This document shows positions 48,312 through 57,850 of a DNA stretch of 64,000 bases, one piece after another. Below the pieces are notes generated by a model, which was not told where the DNA came from, searched no databases, and saw only the letters and a list, made by a program, of their open reading frames with translations. A program made the translations under genes and the position numbers. Source of the stretch: a bacterium (GTDB lineage Bacteria; Bacteroidota; Bacteroidia; Flavobacteriales; Schleiferiaceae); assembly GCA_016125155.1 (NCBI GenBank), contig WGMI01000003.1:155236-219235 (forward strand), written 5' to 3'. How positions within the stretch are numbered: position 1 is the first letter of the stretch; every line of letters starts with the position of its first letter.

Positions 48312-49022
48312 ATGATTCAGAAAACGGTTTCGGACGCCGAAGAAGCCATCCGCGGTTTGCGCGATGGGATGACGGCCATGTTTGGGGGTTTTGGACTGTG
48401 CGGTATCCCAGAAAACGCAATCGCCGCCATCCGAGCCCTTGGTATCAAGAACTTGGTGTGTATTTCTAACAATGCCGGCGTCGATGGTTTTGGGCTCGGT
48501 TTGCTGCTCGAAACCCGCCAAATTCGGAAGATGATTTCGAGCTATGTGGGCGAAAACGACGAGTTCGAGCGCCAAATGCTGAGCGGCGAGCTCGAGGTCG
48601 AGTTGGTACCCCAGGGTACGCTGGCCGAACGGTGTCGGGCCGCGGGGGCCGGCATTCCAGCGTTTTACACCCCAGCAGGCTATGGTACCGAGGTGGCCGA
48701 GGGCAAAGAAGTCCGCGTTTTTGGCGGCAAACCGCACATCCTCGAACACGCGTTTGAGGCCGATTTCGCTTTTGTCAAAGCGTGGAAGGGCGACGAGGCG
48801 GGGAATTTGATCTACAAAGGCACGGCGCGGAATTTCAATCCGATGATGGCCATGGCGGGCAAGATTACGGTGGCCGAGGTGGAGGAGTTGGTGCCGGCGG
48901 GTGCGCTCGACCCGAACGAGATCCACACGCCGGGCATTTTTGTCCAGCGCATTTTCCTGGGTGCGCATTTCGAGAAGCGTATCGAACAGCGCACGGTACG
49001 TTCCAAAACGGCTCAATTCTAA
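48312..49022 (+). CDS. scoA: 3-oxoacid CoA-transferase subunit A
   Basis: [56 protein letters not shown]. Confidence 0.93.
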   Translation: MIQKTVSDAEEAIRGLRDGMTAMFGGFGLCGIPENAIAAIRALGIKNLVCISNNAGVDGFGLGLLLETRQIRKMISSYVGENDEFERQMLSGELEVELVPQGTLAERCRAAGAGIPAFYTPAGYGTEVAEGKEVRVFGGKPHILEHAFEADFAFVKAWKGDEAGNLIYKGTARNFNPMMAMAGKITVAEVEELVPAGALDPNEIHTPGIFVQRIFLGAHFEKRIEQRTVRSKTAQF

Positions 49023-49025
49023 GGT

Positions 49026-49679
49026 ATGCTCGACAAAAATGGCATTGCGCGCCGCATTGCGCAGGAACTTCAGGATGGGTTCTATGTGAACCTGGGCATC
49101 GGGATCCCGACGTTGGTGGCGAATTATGTGTCCGAGGGGATTTCGGTGGAGTTTCAAAGTGAGAATGGCATTCTTGGAATGGGCCCTTTTCCCTTCGAGG
49201 GAGAAGAGGATGCAGATTTAATCAATGCGGGAAAGCAAACCATTACGGCATTGCCAGGCGCTTCGTTTTTTGATTCGGCGACGAGTTTTGGGATGATTCG
49301 GGGCCAGCATGTGCAGATGACGGTGTTGGGGGCCATGGAGGTGAGCGAGTCGGGCGACATTGCGAATTGGAAGATTCCGGGCAAAATGGTGAAAGGGATG
49401 GGGGGCGCCATGGATTTGGTGGCCTCGGCGGAGAATATTATCGTAGCGATGATGCACACCAACAAGGCGGGGGAATCCAAATTGCTCAAGCAGTGCAGCC
49501 TGCCGTTAACGGGGGTAGGGTGCGTGCGCAAGGTGGTGACCGAGCTGGGTGTTCTCGAGATCAAGGATGGGGCCTTCCACTTGCTCGAGCGGGCGCCGGG
49601 GGTGTCGGTAAAGGAGATTGTCGCTAAAACCGAGGGGAAGTTGGTGGTGCCGGACTTTGTGCCGGAGATGGCGCTTTAG
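49026..49679 (+). CDS. scoB: 3-oxoacid CoA-transferase subunit B
   Basis: [57 protein letters not shown]. Confidence 0.94.
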   Translation: MLDKNGIARRIAQELQDGFYVNLGIGIPTLVANYVSEGISVEFQSENGILGMGPFPFEGEEDADLINAGKQTITALPGASFFDSATSFGMIRGQHVQMTVLGAMEVSESGDIANWKIPGKMVKGMGGAMDLVASAENIIVAMMHTNKAGESKLLKQCSLPLTGVGCVRKVVTELGVLEIKDGAFHLLERAPGVSVKEIVAKTEGKLVVPDFVPEMAL

Positions 49680-49888
49680 CCTTTTCCAAGGTTACAGGAT
49701 GCTTCAGACTTGCGTTGTTCTTTTGAATTACTCCTGGCATTTTTTTCGAACTGCAAGAGGCCAAATTCACACATTGAACGACAGGCCTTCGCGGTTTATC
49801 TGGGTCTTCGGGTCGAATTTTCCGGCTACGCCGATGATGCTTTAAAGTTGCCCTGCGCTGTTCATTCCCTCTCTACGACTCGGCAGGT

Positions 49889-49910
49889 GCCCCGCACAAT
49901 CGTGCGGGGC
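49889..49910. repeat. Perfect inverted repeat / hairpin
   Basis: GCCCCGCAC-AATC-GTGCGGGGC, 9 bp stem, no adjacent T tract. Confidence 0.6.
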
Positions 49911-49926
49911 TACGTGTCCGTTGGTG

Positions 49927-49954
49927 AAAAAAAAGCGCGGGGGGCTTTTTTTTT
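49927..49954. terminator. Bidirectional terminator-like hairpin
   Basis: AAAAAAAAGC-(GCGGGGG)-GCTTTTTTTTT, A tract/T tract symmetric stem downstream of scoB. Confidence 0.45.
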
Positions 49955-50272
49955 GCTGCTCCAAAGAAAGAAGGAAAGAAACGAGCTTTTTTAAACGGAA
50001 CTTATTGGTTGACGGCCTTAGGCCGAGGGCCAGTCACAATAACTACAGCAGTGTCATTTTTGTACACTTTTCTTGAAACCCAAAGTATCGCAGTTGAACA
50101 GTGCTTTAGTGGCTAGGTGAGACTCGGCGTCGCTTGGACCTGAAGTAGAATGGCCTTGAACACCTATACGGCCGGACTATTCGGTGATCTTTAGAATTTA
50201 ACTCGACACCAAAAACGGGGATGGCATAAACTTCAGGCAATACCTAGAAATTCATCATAGGCTCTTTTCCCT

Positions 50273-50722
50273 TTAGCGTTTGTAGTTGCGCTCGTAGTGC
50301 CCGATCCAATCGTCTGGGCTCATTTTCTCGAAAAGAGTCCCGATGAGTTCGAGCGGGACGTGTTCGGGTTTCTTGTACCGGATGCAGCTTTTGCCCATGT
50401 CGATCTTCTGCGGAACCTGTCGGGCGTGCTCCTCGACAAACCACTTGCACAATGCCGGGTCGGCATACAGCCCCATATGGTAAATCGCAATGTGGTTCTT
50501 CTGGGACGCAAGGTTCGCGAAGGGCAAGGGCAACTTCGGGTCGCAGTGGTAACCCGCTGGATACTTGGCATGCGGCACCACCCAACCGATCATCCCATAG
50601 CTCATCGTTTGCTCAAACCCCTCTGGAATTCGCTCTTCGATCAACTGACTCAAGGTGGTTATGATGGGCTTCCGCTCTTCGGGAAGCTGGCCGAGGTATT
50701 CGGCGATGGTGGGGGTGGGCAT
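50273..50722 (-). CDS. DUF1801 domain protein
   Basis: ATG at 50722; MPTPTIAEYLGQLPEERKPIITTLSQLIEERIPEGFEQTMSYGMIGWVVPHAKYPAGYHCDPKLPLPFANLASQKNHIAIYHMGLY ... DMGKSCIRYKKPEHVPLELIG. Confidence 0.88.
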   Translation of the reverse strand: MPTPTIAEYLGQLPEERKPIITTLSQLIEERIPEGFEQTMSYGMIGWVVPHAKYPAGYHCDPKLPLPFANLASQKNHIAIYHMGLYADPALCKWFVEEHARQVPQKIDMGKSCIRYKKPEHVPLELIGTLFEKMSPDDWIGHYERNYKR

Positions 50723-50920
50723 GGTGCATTGAACTGAGAACTGCTCACGCCAAAATACGAGCTCCAAACCGGAAACTGCACACGATAATCATTGGAATAA
50801 AATGTGTCCTTCCGAGATCTGCATTAGCCCAATTCTAATAATGCCAGACTATAATATATGCACTTATGTATGACATAGAGGAGTATTGTTCGGATAAAGG
50901 AGGTTTCTGAATGGGTCGCG

Positions 50921-51544
50921 GTGCTGACGGGCGATGTAGTCGATAGCCGGAAACTGGGGCCGTTGTTTTCTCTGGAATCCGAATGGGAGCGAGCTTTTGC
51001 AAAACGGATTCCCTTTTCGCCCGAGGTTCTGGTTCGTAGGGAAGTGTTTCGAGGCGATTCTTTCCAGGCGCTGATTATCCCGGAGTATGCGTTCCGGGTT
51101 GCCTTGTACTTGAGGGCTTGGATGTGGGCTCGGACATTCGGGCATCCTACGCATGTTCGAATTGGAATGGGGCTGGGTTCCATTGATGTTGGCTATACCC
51201 GCATGGCGCATGGGCGGGGAGCGGCGTTTGAGGGTTCGGGACAGGCCCCGGACAACTTGGGTAAAGGGAGATTGGCTTTTGATATGGGCGCTGATGCGCT
51301 CAGTCTTTGGTTTTCACAACTCGGAACTGCGGTCGACGCCTTTGTTCGGAAATGGGACGCCCTCGATGCGCAACTTTGGCTGGGTCGCTGGCCGTACGTC
51401 CACACGCAAACCTCTTTGGCAGAAGAACTGGGCATTACCCAGAGCGCGGTGTCTCAACGTATGTTATCTGCCCAATTCGATGGCCTTGAGGCCCTTTGCG
51501 CGCTTTATCCGCCTATGCTGCGGTGCTATCTTGCCATTCCATGA
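50921..51544 (+). CDS. SatD family-like protein with C-terminal HTH
   Basis: (WVA)VLTGDVVDSRKLGP, RREVFRGDSFQALI, VRIGMGLGSIDVG, GQAPDNLGKGRLAF, and HTH SLAEELGITQSAVSQRML. GTG at 50921; the exact start is uncertain. Confidence 0.7.
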   Translation: MLTGDVVDSRKLGPLFSLESEWERAFAKRIPFSPEVLVRREVFRGDSFQALIIPEYAFRVALYLRAWMWARTFGHPTHVRIGMGLGSIDVGYTRMAHGRGAAFEGSGQAPDNLGKGRLAFDMGADALSLWFSQLGTAVDAFVRKWDALDAQLWLGRWPYVHTQTSLAEELGITQSAVSQRMLSAQFDGLEALCALYPPMLRCYLAIP

Positions 51545-52269
51545 GCGACGCGGGGATTTGTGTGGGACTTTTGTTGGGGCACCGTCAAGGAAACCGATAC
51601 CCGGCGGTTTGGAGGGTCGAATAGCGGAATACCCTTCAATTTCGATCTCCGGCACTGTGTTTTCATGGATTGATCCATGGCCTGCTTGCGGCATTGGTCA
51701 TGGCTTCATCGCATTCCCTCTGGGCCTTGCCGGTGGTATGGATTACCCATGTGTTGATCGATGGTGCCAAATCCTCCTTCGCACCTCGAGGGGGTTTCTT
51801 CGTTTGTGGTTGATCAGTTGCTTCATTTAGGCATCCTGATCGGCGTGGGATTGCGGCCGAATTGCGGGTTCTTCAACTGATCCCTTTGGATTTCTCGCCC
51901 GAAATCGCGATGCTGTACGTTTTCTTCGGCTACTTCTTGACCCGCCCTTCAGGATTCTTGATTCAGGAATTACTCGATTCGTTGGGTACCGTCGACAAAG
52001 CCCCCGAGGAATCGCTCCGGAGAACGGGTTTTTGGATTGGGGCTCTTGAACGGCTGTTGATCTTTTTCTTTGTTACCTCTGGGTCTTTGGCCTCTATAGG
52101 GTTTCTGCTGGCGGCCAAAAGCGTTTTTCGCTTTGGCGATCTGCGCGCATCCCAAGACCGCATGCGGACAGAATATGTCTTGCTCGGCACACTGCTCCGT
52201 TTTGGGCTGGCGTTGGGTGCGTCTGCACTATGTCTCTATCTCAGCTCCTTGTGGAATACAGTCGTTTGA
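51541..52269 (+). pseudogene. DUF3307 domain membrane protein, disrupted
   Basis: Starts with ATGA overlap on the satD-like stop. Frame 1: MSDAGICVGLLLGHRQGNRYPAVWRVE*RNTLQFRSPALCFHGLIHGLLAALVMASSHSLWALPVVWITHVLIDGAKSSF (TAG 51622-51624). Frame 2: FVVDQLLHLGILIGVGL. Frame 1 again: LRVLQLIPLDFSPEIAMLYVFFGYFLTRPSGFLIQ...GALERLLIFFFVTSGSLASIGFLLAAKSVFRFGDLRASQDRMRTEYVLLGTLLRF. Confidence 0.75.
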
Positions 52270-52570
52270 CGCCGAGGGTATGCTCTTTGGGACAGCAGAA
52301 ATTTCGGGGGACCGGGGGAATTCGTGTACAGTGCGTTGTTTGGAGAGGATGATGGAAATTTCTGGGAATCGGTTGAACGACATGGCACCCTTCGCCGAGT
52401 ACAACACAGGGCTTGGTCATGGCTGCGCACTTTTCAATCGCCTTAAATCGACCCATCATTGGGGAAGCGCATCGTTTTTCGAGGTGGACTCTTTTCGAAA
52501 TCAAGTCTGCATTTTCACCCATACGGCTCGTTGCCCAGTGGGTATCACAAAACCCTTGGCCAGCCGTCCT

Positions 52571-53169
52571 TCAGAGTGCTTCGAGTAGGGCCAAGGCGAG
52601 TTTTTCTCGGTAGCCCGGGTCCGAGAGCCGAGCGCGGCCTTCGGATTGGCTCACCGAGCCGATTTCGACCAAAATGGCTGAAGCCGGGTAGTATTTAAGT
52701 GCGTAAAATTTGTCGGAAGTCTTGGTGTTTACGGGTCCAAAACGCTCGAGCGATGCGGCCAAACGCGCCGCGGTTTCGGCTCCGGCCGCATCGTTGGGCT
52801 GCGATAAAAACCCGAACTGGTTGGGGTGATCCGCTTGGCCACGGCTGTCGAGGTGGAGTGACAACACCCTGTCTGGGGCGATTTCGGCAATGCGCGCCCC
52901 CCGCTCCTTCAAGCCCATATACACATCGCCTTCGCGCAGCAACACCACCTTGAGATTGCTCCGGGTGTTCAACTCCCGCATCATCAGCGCGAGGTCGAGG
53001 ATGATGTCCTTTTCCGCAAACCCGTCGACAATCCAACCCGGGTCTTTGCCGCCATGTCCCGGGGATCGATGGCCAGGACGAAAGGCTCCATAGCGCCCCT
53101 TTCCGGTCGCGAATGGCCCCCGGTCAAAAGCAGCAGCAACACAGAGGCGGGCAGGAAACGGAAGTTCAT
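52571..53169 (-). pseudogene. N-acetylmuramoyl-L-alanine amidase (Amidase_3), frameshifted
   Basis: Frame a: MNFRFLPASVLLLLLTGGHSRPERGAMEPFVLAIDP; frame b: GHGGKDPGWIVDGFAEKDIILDLALMMRELNTRSNLKVVLLREGDVYMGLKERGARIAEIAPDRVLSLHLDS...SAILVEIGSVSQSEGRARLSDPGYREKLALALLEAL. Junction in the G-run at 53061-53064 (plus strand), two extra bases within DP|GHGG. Confidence 0.8.
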
Positions 53170-53280
53170 AACCCCATCAGATCTATCGTGAAGTACGACA
53201 AAAAAAACGCCAAGACGTCTCGCAGAGAACGCCGAGTTATGCACCGCATTGTGCGCAACCTGAACCCCGAAGGTGTCTGA

Positions 53281-56200
53281 CTAGTCTTCTACCACCCAGG
53301 CACCGCTGTTCAACAAAGGCTCCGCGACCTTGTATTTGGCCGAGCGTTGCTCCCCCGTTTGAATGTTCCGAAGCGTCACCATATCGTTGCGACCGTACTT
53401 CTTGCCTGTATTGACCACGGGTGCGGTGCGCACAGGTTGAGGACGGGGCGCCACAGGGCGCGAACCCCGTTGGGCCGCCGAATCCGGGGCACCCGGTCCA
53501 CTGGTTTGCAGGGCTTCAGGACGCCGAATGGGGCCTGGAGCCGCTGGCCTGGCCGGGTTTTGCTGAATCGGAATCGAAGACTTGAACAAGAAGCTCAAGA
53601 TCTCCGCATTCAGCTTGGTCACCATCGCCTTAAACAGCTCAAACGACTCGAATTTGTAGATCAACAGCGGGTCCTTTTGCTCGTAGACCGCGCCCTGAAC
53701 GTACTGCCGCAAATCGTCGAGTTTGCGCAGGTGTTCTTTCCACGCCTCGTCGATCAACAAAAGCGTAATGTTTTTCTCAAAATCGCGCACCAACTGCTTG
53801 CCCTTGCTCGAATAAGCGGTTTCGATGTTCGTCACCACCTGGAGCATTTTGACCCCATCGGTAAAGGGCACCACGATGTTTTGGTACTGGCCTTTTTGGT
53901 TCTCGTAGACATCCTTAATGACCGGAAAGGCCGAGCTCGCCATGCGCTCCGATTTATCTTCGTAGTGTTTGCGGGCCTCGGCATAGAACCGCTCCGCCAA
54001 CTCCGATTCGCTCGGTTTTTTCAGATCGATATCGGAAGGCAGCTCGAGGCCAAAGACGCGAAACAGCTCGAATTTGAGTTCCTCTTCGTTCTTGGTTGTC
54101 ACGAACTGGGCGGCCAGCGCGGAGGCGGTATCGTAGAGAATATTGGCCAAGTCGGTCGCCAATTTGTCTCCGAACAGGGCGTTTCGGCGCCGGGCATAGA
54201 TCACCTCGCGCTGGCTGTTCATTACGTCGTCGTATTCCAACAGCCGCTTTCGTACCCCGAAGTTGTTTTCCTCCACCTTGCGCTGGGCCCGCTCAATGCT
54301 CTTGGTCACCATGCTGTGCTGGATCACCTCCCCTTCCTTGAGCCCCATTTTGTCCATCAACCCCGCGATGCGTTCTGAGCCAAAGAGCCGCATCAAATTG
54401 TCTTCGAGCGACACAAAAAACTGAGAACTGCCCGGATCGCCTTGGCGTCCTGAACGACCCCGCAACTGTCGGTCGACCCGGCGAGAGTCGTGGCGCTCGG
54501 TACCGATAATGGCCAAACCGCCCGCGGCCTTCGACTCTGGCGTCAGTTTGATGTCCGTGCCCCGACCCGCCATATTGGTGGCAATGGTCACGGTGCTTGG
54601 CTTGCCCGCCTCTTGAACAATTTCCGCTTCCTTTTGGTGCAGCTTGGCGTTCAATACGTTGTGGTTGATTTTCCGCAACTTAAGCGAACGGCTCAAGAGT
54701 TCTGAAATCTCGACCGAAGTGGTTCCCACCAAGACCGGGCGACCGGCCAGCGTCAACTTTTCGATTTCTTCGATCACCGCATTGTACTTCTCCCGCTTGG
54801 TTTTGTACACCAAATCCTCCTCGTCCTCGCGGACAATCGGGCGGTTGGTCGGAATGACCACCACTTCGAGTTTGTAGATGTTCCAGAATTCCTGGGCTTC
54901 GGTTTCGGCCGTACCCGTCATGCCCGCCAGCTTGGCGTACATACGGAAGTAATTCTGGAGCGTAATGGTCGCGTAGGTCTGGGTAGCTGCCTCAATTTTA
55001 ACGCTTTCCTTGGCTTCGATCGCTTGGTGAAGCCCGTCGGAATAACGACGGCCCTCCATGATCCGGCCTGTTTGCTCGTCGACAATTTTCACCTTGTTCT
55101 CCATCACCACATACTCCACATCGCGCTCGAATAAGGTATAGGCCTTGAGCAGCTGATTCATGGTGTGGATGCGCTCGCTCTTTTGCTCGAAATCGCGGAG
55201 CAAGGCCTCTTTGCGCTCGGCCCGGTCCTTGATGTCCGCGATCTCGCGATCGATGCGGGCAACCTCGATGCTCAAATCAGGCAAGATGAAGAACTGGGGG
55301 TCGGTATCGCCCGAGAGCAATTCAATGCCCTTTTCGGTGAGTTCGACTTGGTTCTGTTTTTCGTCGATGACGAAGAACAAATCCTGATCGATTTTCCACA
55401 TCTCCTTGCCCTGCTCCTGGAGATAGTAATTCTCGGTTTTCTGAAGCAGGGTTTTGCGACCTTCTTCGGACAAGAACTTGATGAGCGCCTTGTTTTTCGG
55501 CAACCCGCGATGGGCGCGCAACAACCGTACTCCGCCTTCCTTGTCGTCACCCTGATCGATCAACCGCTTGGCCTCGATCAATTCCTGCTGCACCACGGCT
55601 CTTTGCGCCTGAAACAGCTTGACGACAAAAGGCTTGAGTTGATCGAAGTCCTGGTCTTCGCCTTTGGGCGTCGGACCGCTGATAATCAAGGGTGTACGGG
55701 CATCATCGATCAAGACCGAGTCCACCTCGTCCACGATGGCAAAATTGTGCTTGCGCTGCACCATGTCCTCAGGAGACCGGGCCATATTGTCGCGCAGATA
55801 GTCGAATCCAAACTCGTTGTTGGTGCCGTAGGTGATGTCGGCCTGGTAGGCGGTGCGGCGCTCGGGCGAATTCGGCTGATGTCGGTCGATGCAGTCCACC
55901 GTAAGCCCGTGGAACTGGTATAAAGGGCCCATCCACTCCGAGTCTCGGCGCGCGAGGTAGTCGTTGACCGTTACCAAGTGTACCCCGCGTCCGGTGAGGG
56001 CGTTGAGGTAGACTGCGAGCGTGGCCATCAGGGTTTTACCCTCTCCCGTGGCCATCTCGGCAATTTTGCCCTGGTGGAGCACGGTGCCCCCGATCAACTG
56101 CACATCGTAGTGCACCATGTCCCAGACAATCTCGTTTCCAGCAGCCTTCCAGCGATTGGGCCAAATGGCTTTATCGCCCTCAATGTGTACGAAGTCTCGC

Positions 56201-56619
56201 TGGCTCAAACTCCGGTCGATCGGTCCTGCCTCGACTTCCAGTTGACCGTTCTTGGCCCAGCGTCGGGCGGTTTCCACCACCACTGCAAAAGCCTCAGGAC
56301 GAATGGCTTCCAGTTCTTTTTCGAGCTGTTCTCCGAGTTCTTTGTCGCGTTTTTCGCGCTCGGCAAACAGTTGCTCACGTTCTTCGAGGGCCTCGGTTTG
56401 GGTCAGCCGTTCCTGGATGGCGTCAATTTCGGTTTGGATATCCCGAACCGCCTCCGACAAGCGCTGGCGAAACAAAGCGGTCTGAGTGCGCAAACCGTCG
56501 TCGCTGAGCGCTTCTATGCGCGGATAGTGTTCCCGAACTTGATCGATATAGGGCTGCAGCGTCTTGAGGTCGCGCTGAGTCTTGGTGCCAAATACTTTGG
56601 CGAGGAGATTGCCGAACAT
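53281..56619 (-). CDS. secA: Preprotein translocase subunit SecA
   Basis: [112 protein letters not shown]. Confidence 0.97.
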   Translation of the reverse strand: MFGNLLAKVFGTKTQRDLKTLQPYIDQVREHYPRIEALSDDGLRTQTALFRQRLSEAVRDIQTEIDAIQERLTQTEALEEREQLFAEREKRDKELGEQLEKELEAIRPEAFAVVVETARRWAKNGQLEVEAGPIDRSLSQRDFVHIEGDKAIWPNRWKAAGNEIVWDMVHYDVQLIGGTVLHQGKIAEMATGEGKTLMATLAVYLNALTGRGVHLVTVNDYLARRDSEWMGPLYQFHGLTVDCIDRHQPNSPERRTAYQADITYGTNNEFGFDYLRDNMARSPEDMVQRKHNFAIVDEVDSVLIDDARTPLIISGPTPKGEDQDFDQLKPFVVKLFQAQRAVVQQELIEAKRLIDQGDDKEGGVRLLRAHRGLPKNKALIKFLSEEGRKTLLQKTENYYLQEQGKEMWKIDQDLFFVIDEKQNQVELTEKGIELLSGDTDPQFFILPDLSIEVARIDREIADIKDRAERKEALLRDFEQKSERIHTMNQLLKAYTLFERDVEYVVMENKVKIVDEQTGRIMEGRRYSDGLHQAIEAKESVKIEAATQTYATITLQNYFRMYAKLAGMTGTAETEAQEFWNIYKLEVVVIPTNRPIVREDEEDLVYKTKREKYNAVIEEIEKLTLAGRPVLVGTTSVEISELLSRSLKLRKINHNVLNAKLHQKEAEIVQEAGKPSTVTIATNMAGRGTDIKLTPESKAAGGLAIIGTERHDSRRVDRQLRGRSGRQGDPGSSQFFVSLEDNLMRLFGSERIAGLMDKMGLKEGEVIQHSMVTKSIERAQRKVEENNFGVRKRLLEYDDVMNSQREVIYARRRNALFGDKLATDLANILYDTASALAAQFVTTKNEEELKFELFRVFGLELPSDIDLKKPSESELAERFYAEARKHYEDKSERMASSAFPVIKDVYENQKGQYQNIVVPFTDGVKMLQVVTNIETAYSSKGKQLVRDFEKNITLLLIDEAWKEHLRKLDDLRQYVQGAVYEQKDPLLIYKFESFELFKAMVTKLNAEILSFLFKSSIPIQQNPARPAAPGPIRRPEALQTSGPGAPDSAAQRGSRPVAPRPQPVRTAPVVNTGKKYGRNDMVTLRNIQTGEQRSAKYKVAEPLLNSGAWVVED

Positions 56620-56708
56620 AAAATGGCCTCTTTAGAGGGGGGCGTAAAGGTAAGCCGAAGCAGAACTTCGGTCGGACATGGAGGCCAGAAAGCCAAGGAG
56701 CGCGCGCC

Positions 56709-56746
56709 AAAAAAACCGCGATCCCACACCAATAGGACCGCGGTTT
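56709..56746 (-). terminator. Rho-independent terminator of the choice-of-anchor V/T9SS gene
   Basis: On the minus strand: AAACCGCGGTCC-TATTGGTGTG-GGATCGCGGTTT followed by TTTT; 12 bp stem with one G-T wobble. Confidence 0.7.
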
Positions 56747-56764
56747 AGTCGCTTTATGAAGGCT

Positions 56765-57604
56765 TTAGTTCAGCAGGACCCGTTCGCGGATTAGTTCTTT
56801 TCCAAATTGTTCGAGCTGAAGAACATACATTCCCCGGGGAAGGGTATAGGCTTCGAGTTTGACCCCTTCGGTGGCCGAAGCGACGCGCTCCAAGCGGTCG
56901 AGCGCCACCCGACCCGAAAGATCGAAGAGCCGAACCCGTGCCGGACCCGGAACCAGTTTGGAATCAACGGCCGTAAAGGCCCCGGGCGAGGGGTTCGGGT
57001 AAATCGAACGGAAAGACTCCTCTTCGGTCAAGCCGATGGAGGGGTCGAGGGCAAACGAAGAACTGACCGCGCGGATTACATCCCCGCCCGTTGAACCCGT
57101 TCCGTCGGCAAAATTGCCTGCTACATAAATCTTGATTTGGGCCGGGGGATTGGCGCTGGGCGCTGTCCATTGAAAGGAGTAGCGACGTCCGCCATTGGGC
57201 AAGGTGTTGGACGCCGAGCGGTGGGTAACATACTTGCTTTGACCGTTGGAACTGACGGTGCCCGGGTCGCTTACAACCAATGTACCCACGTGGTTCCCAA
57301 ATCCGTCTTCCACGCTCGCGCTGAATCCGCATACAGGCCGTGCGTTTTGTAGATCATCCAAATCCACGTCAATCGCGTAGGTAAATCCCGGCGCATATCC
57401 GTTGATGGGAATGTTGGTCAAAATGGTCAGTTGGTGATCGGCCGTGGGCGCGGGCCCATTGTGACAACCTGCGGCTGCGCAGGTCAGATTGTTGCTGGCT
57501 TCGGAGCCCGTCCGACCCGCGGGGGCACCCGAGGAATTGGCCAGCAAATGCAGCGCACAACCAAAGATAAAGGCAGCAGAGACGAGCAGTAGCGCGTTTT
57601 TCAT
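56765..57604 (-). CDS. Choice-of-anchor V domain protein with T9SS type A sorting domain
   Basis: Signal peptide; GAPAGRTGSEASNNLTCAAAGCHNG; C-terminal SIYPNPSPGAFTAVDSKLVPGPARVRLFDLSGRVAL...LPRGMYVLQLEQFGKELIRERVLLN. Confidence 0.85.
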   Translation of the reverse strand: MKNALLLVSAAFIFGCALHLLANSSGAPAGRTGSEASNNLTCAAAGCHNGPAPTADHQLTILTNIPINGYAPGFTYAIDVDLDDLQNARPVCGFSASVEDGFGNHVGTLVVSDPGTVSSNGQSKYVTHRSASNTLPNGGRRYSFQWTAPSANPPAQIKIYVAGNFADGTGSTGGDVIRAVSSSFALDPSIGLTEEESFRSIYPNPSPGAFTAVDSKLVPGPARVRLFDLSGRVALDRLERVASATEGVKLEAYTLPRGMYVLQLEQFGKELIRERVLLN

Positions 57605-57850
57605 GAAAGGAATCTTTTCGGGTTTATTGAGATGACCAATTTAACCAGAGGTCCCTATTGAATTGCGGTTCGCGAGACAAGCCACACTCATTGTACGGCG
57701 GACATCAAGCGGTCGGGGGCAACAGCACTCGGGAAACAGGAGGCGGTACGGGCATTTTTCTGGGGCCAAGGGACAATGATCATAGTGCTGCCCTGTGAAA
57801 ATTAGTACATTACCCTGCTTATTCTCTGCCTAAGATAAATCCGTTCTGCC

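Noticed and set aside
49710-49994. 94 aa plus-strand ORF after scoB
   Set aside because: Runs through two hairpins and an A/T tract, with low-complexity ends; unlikely to be translated.
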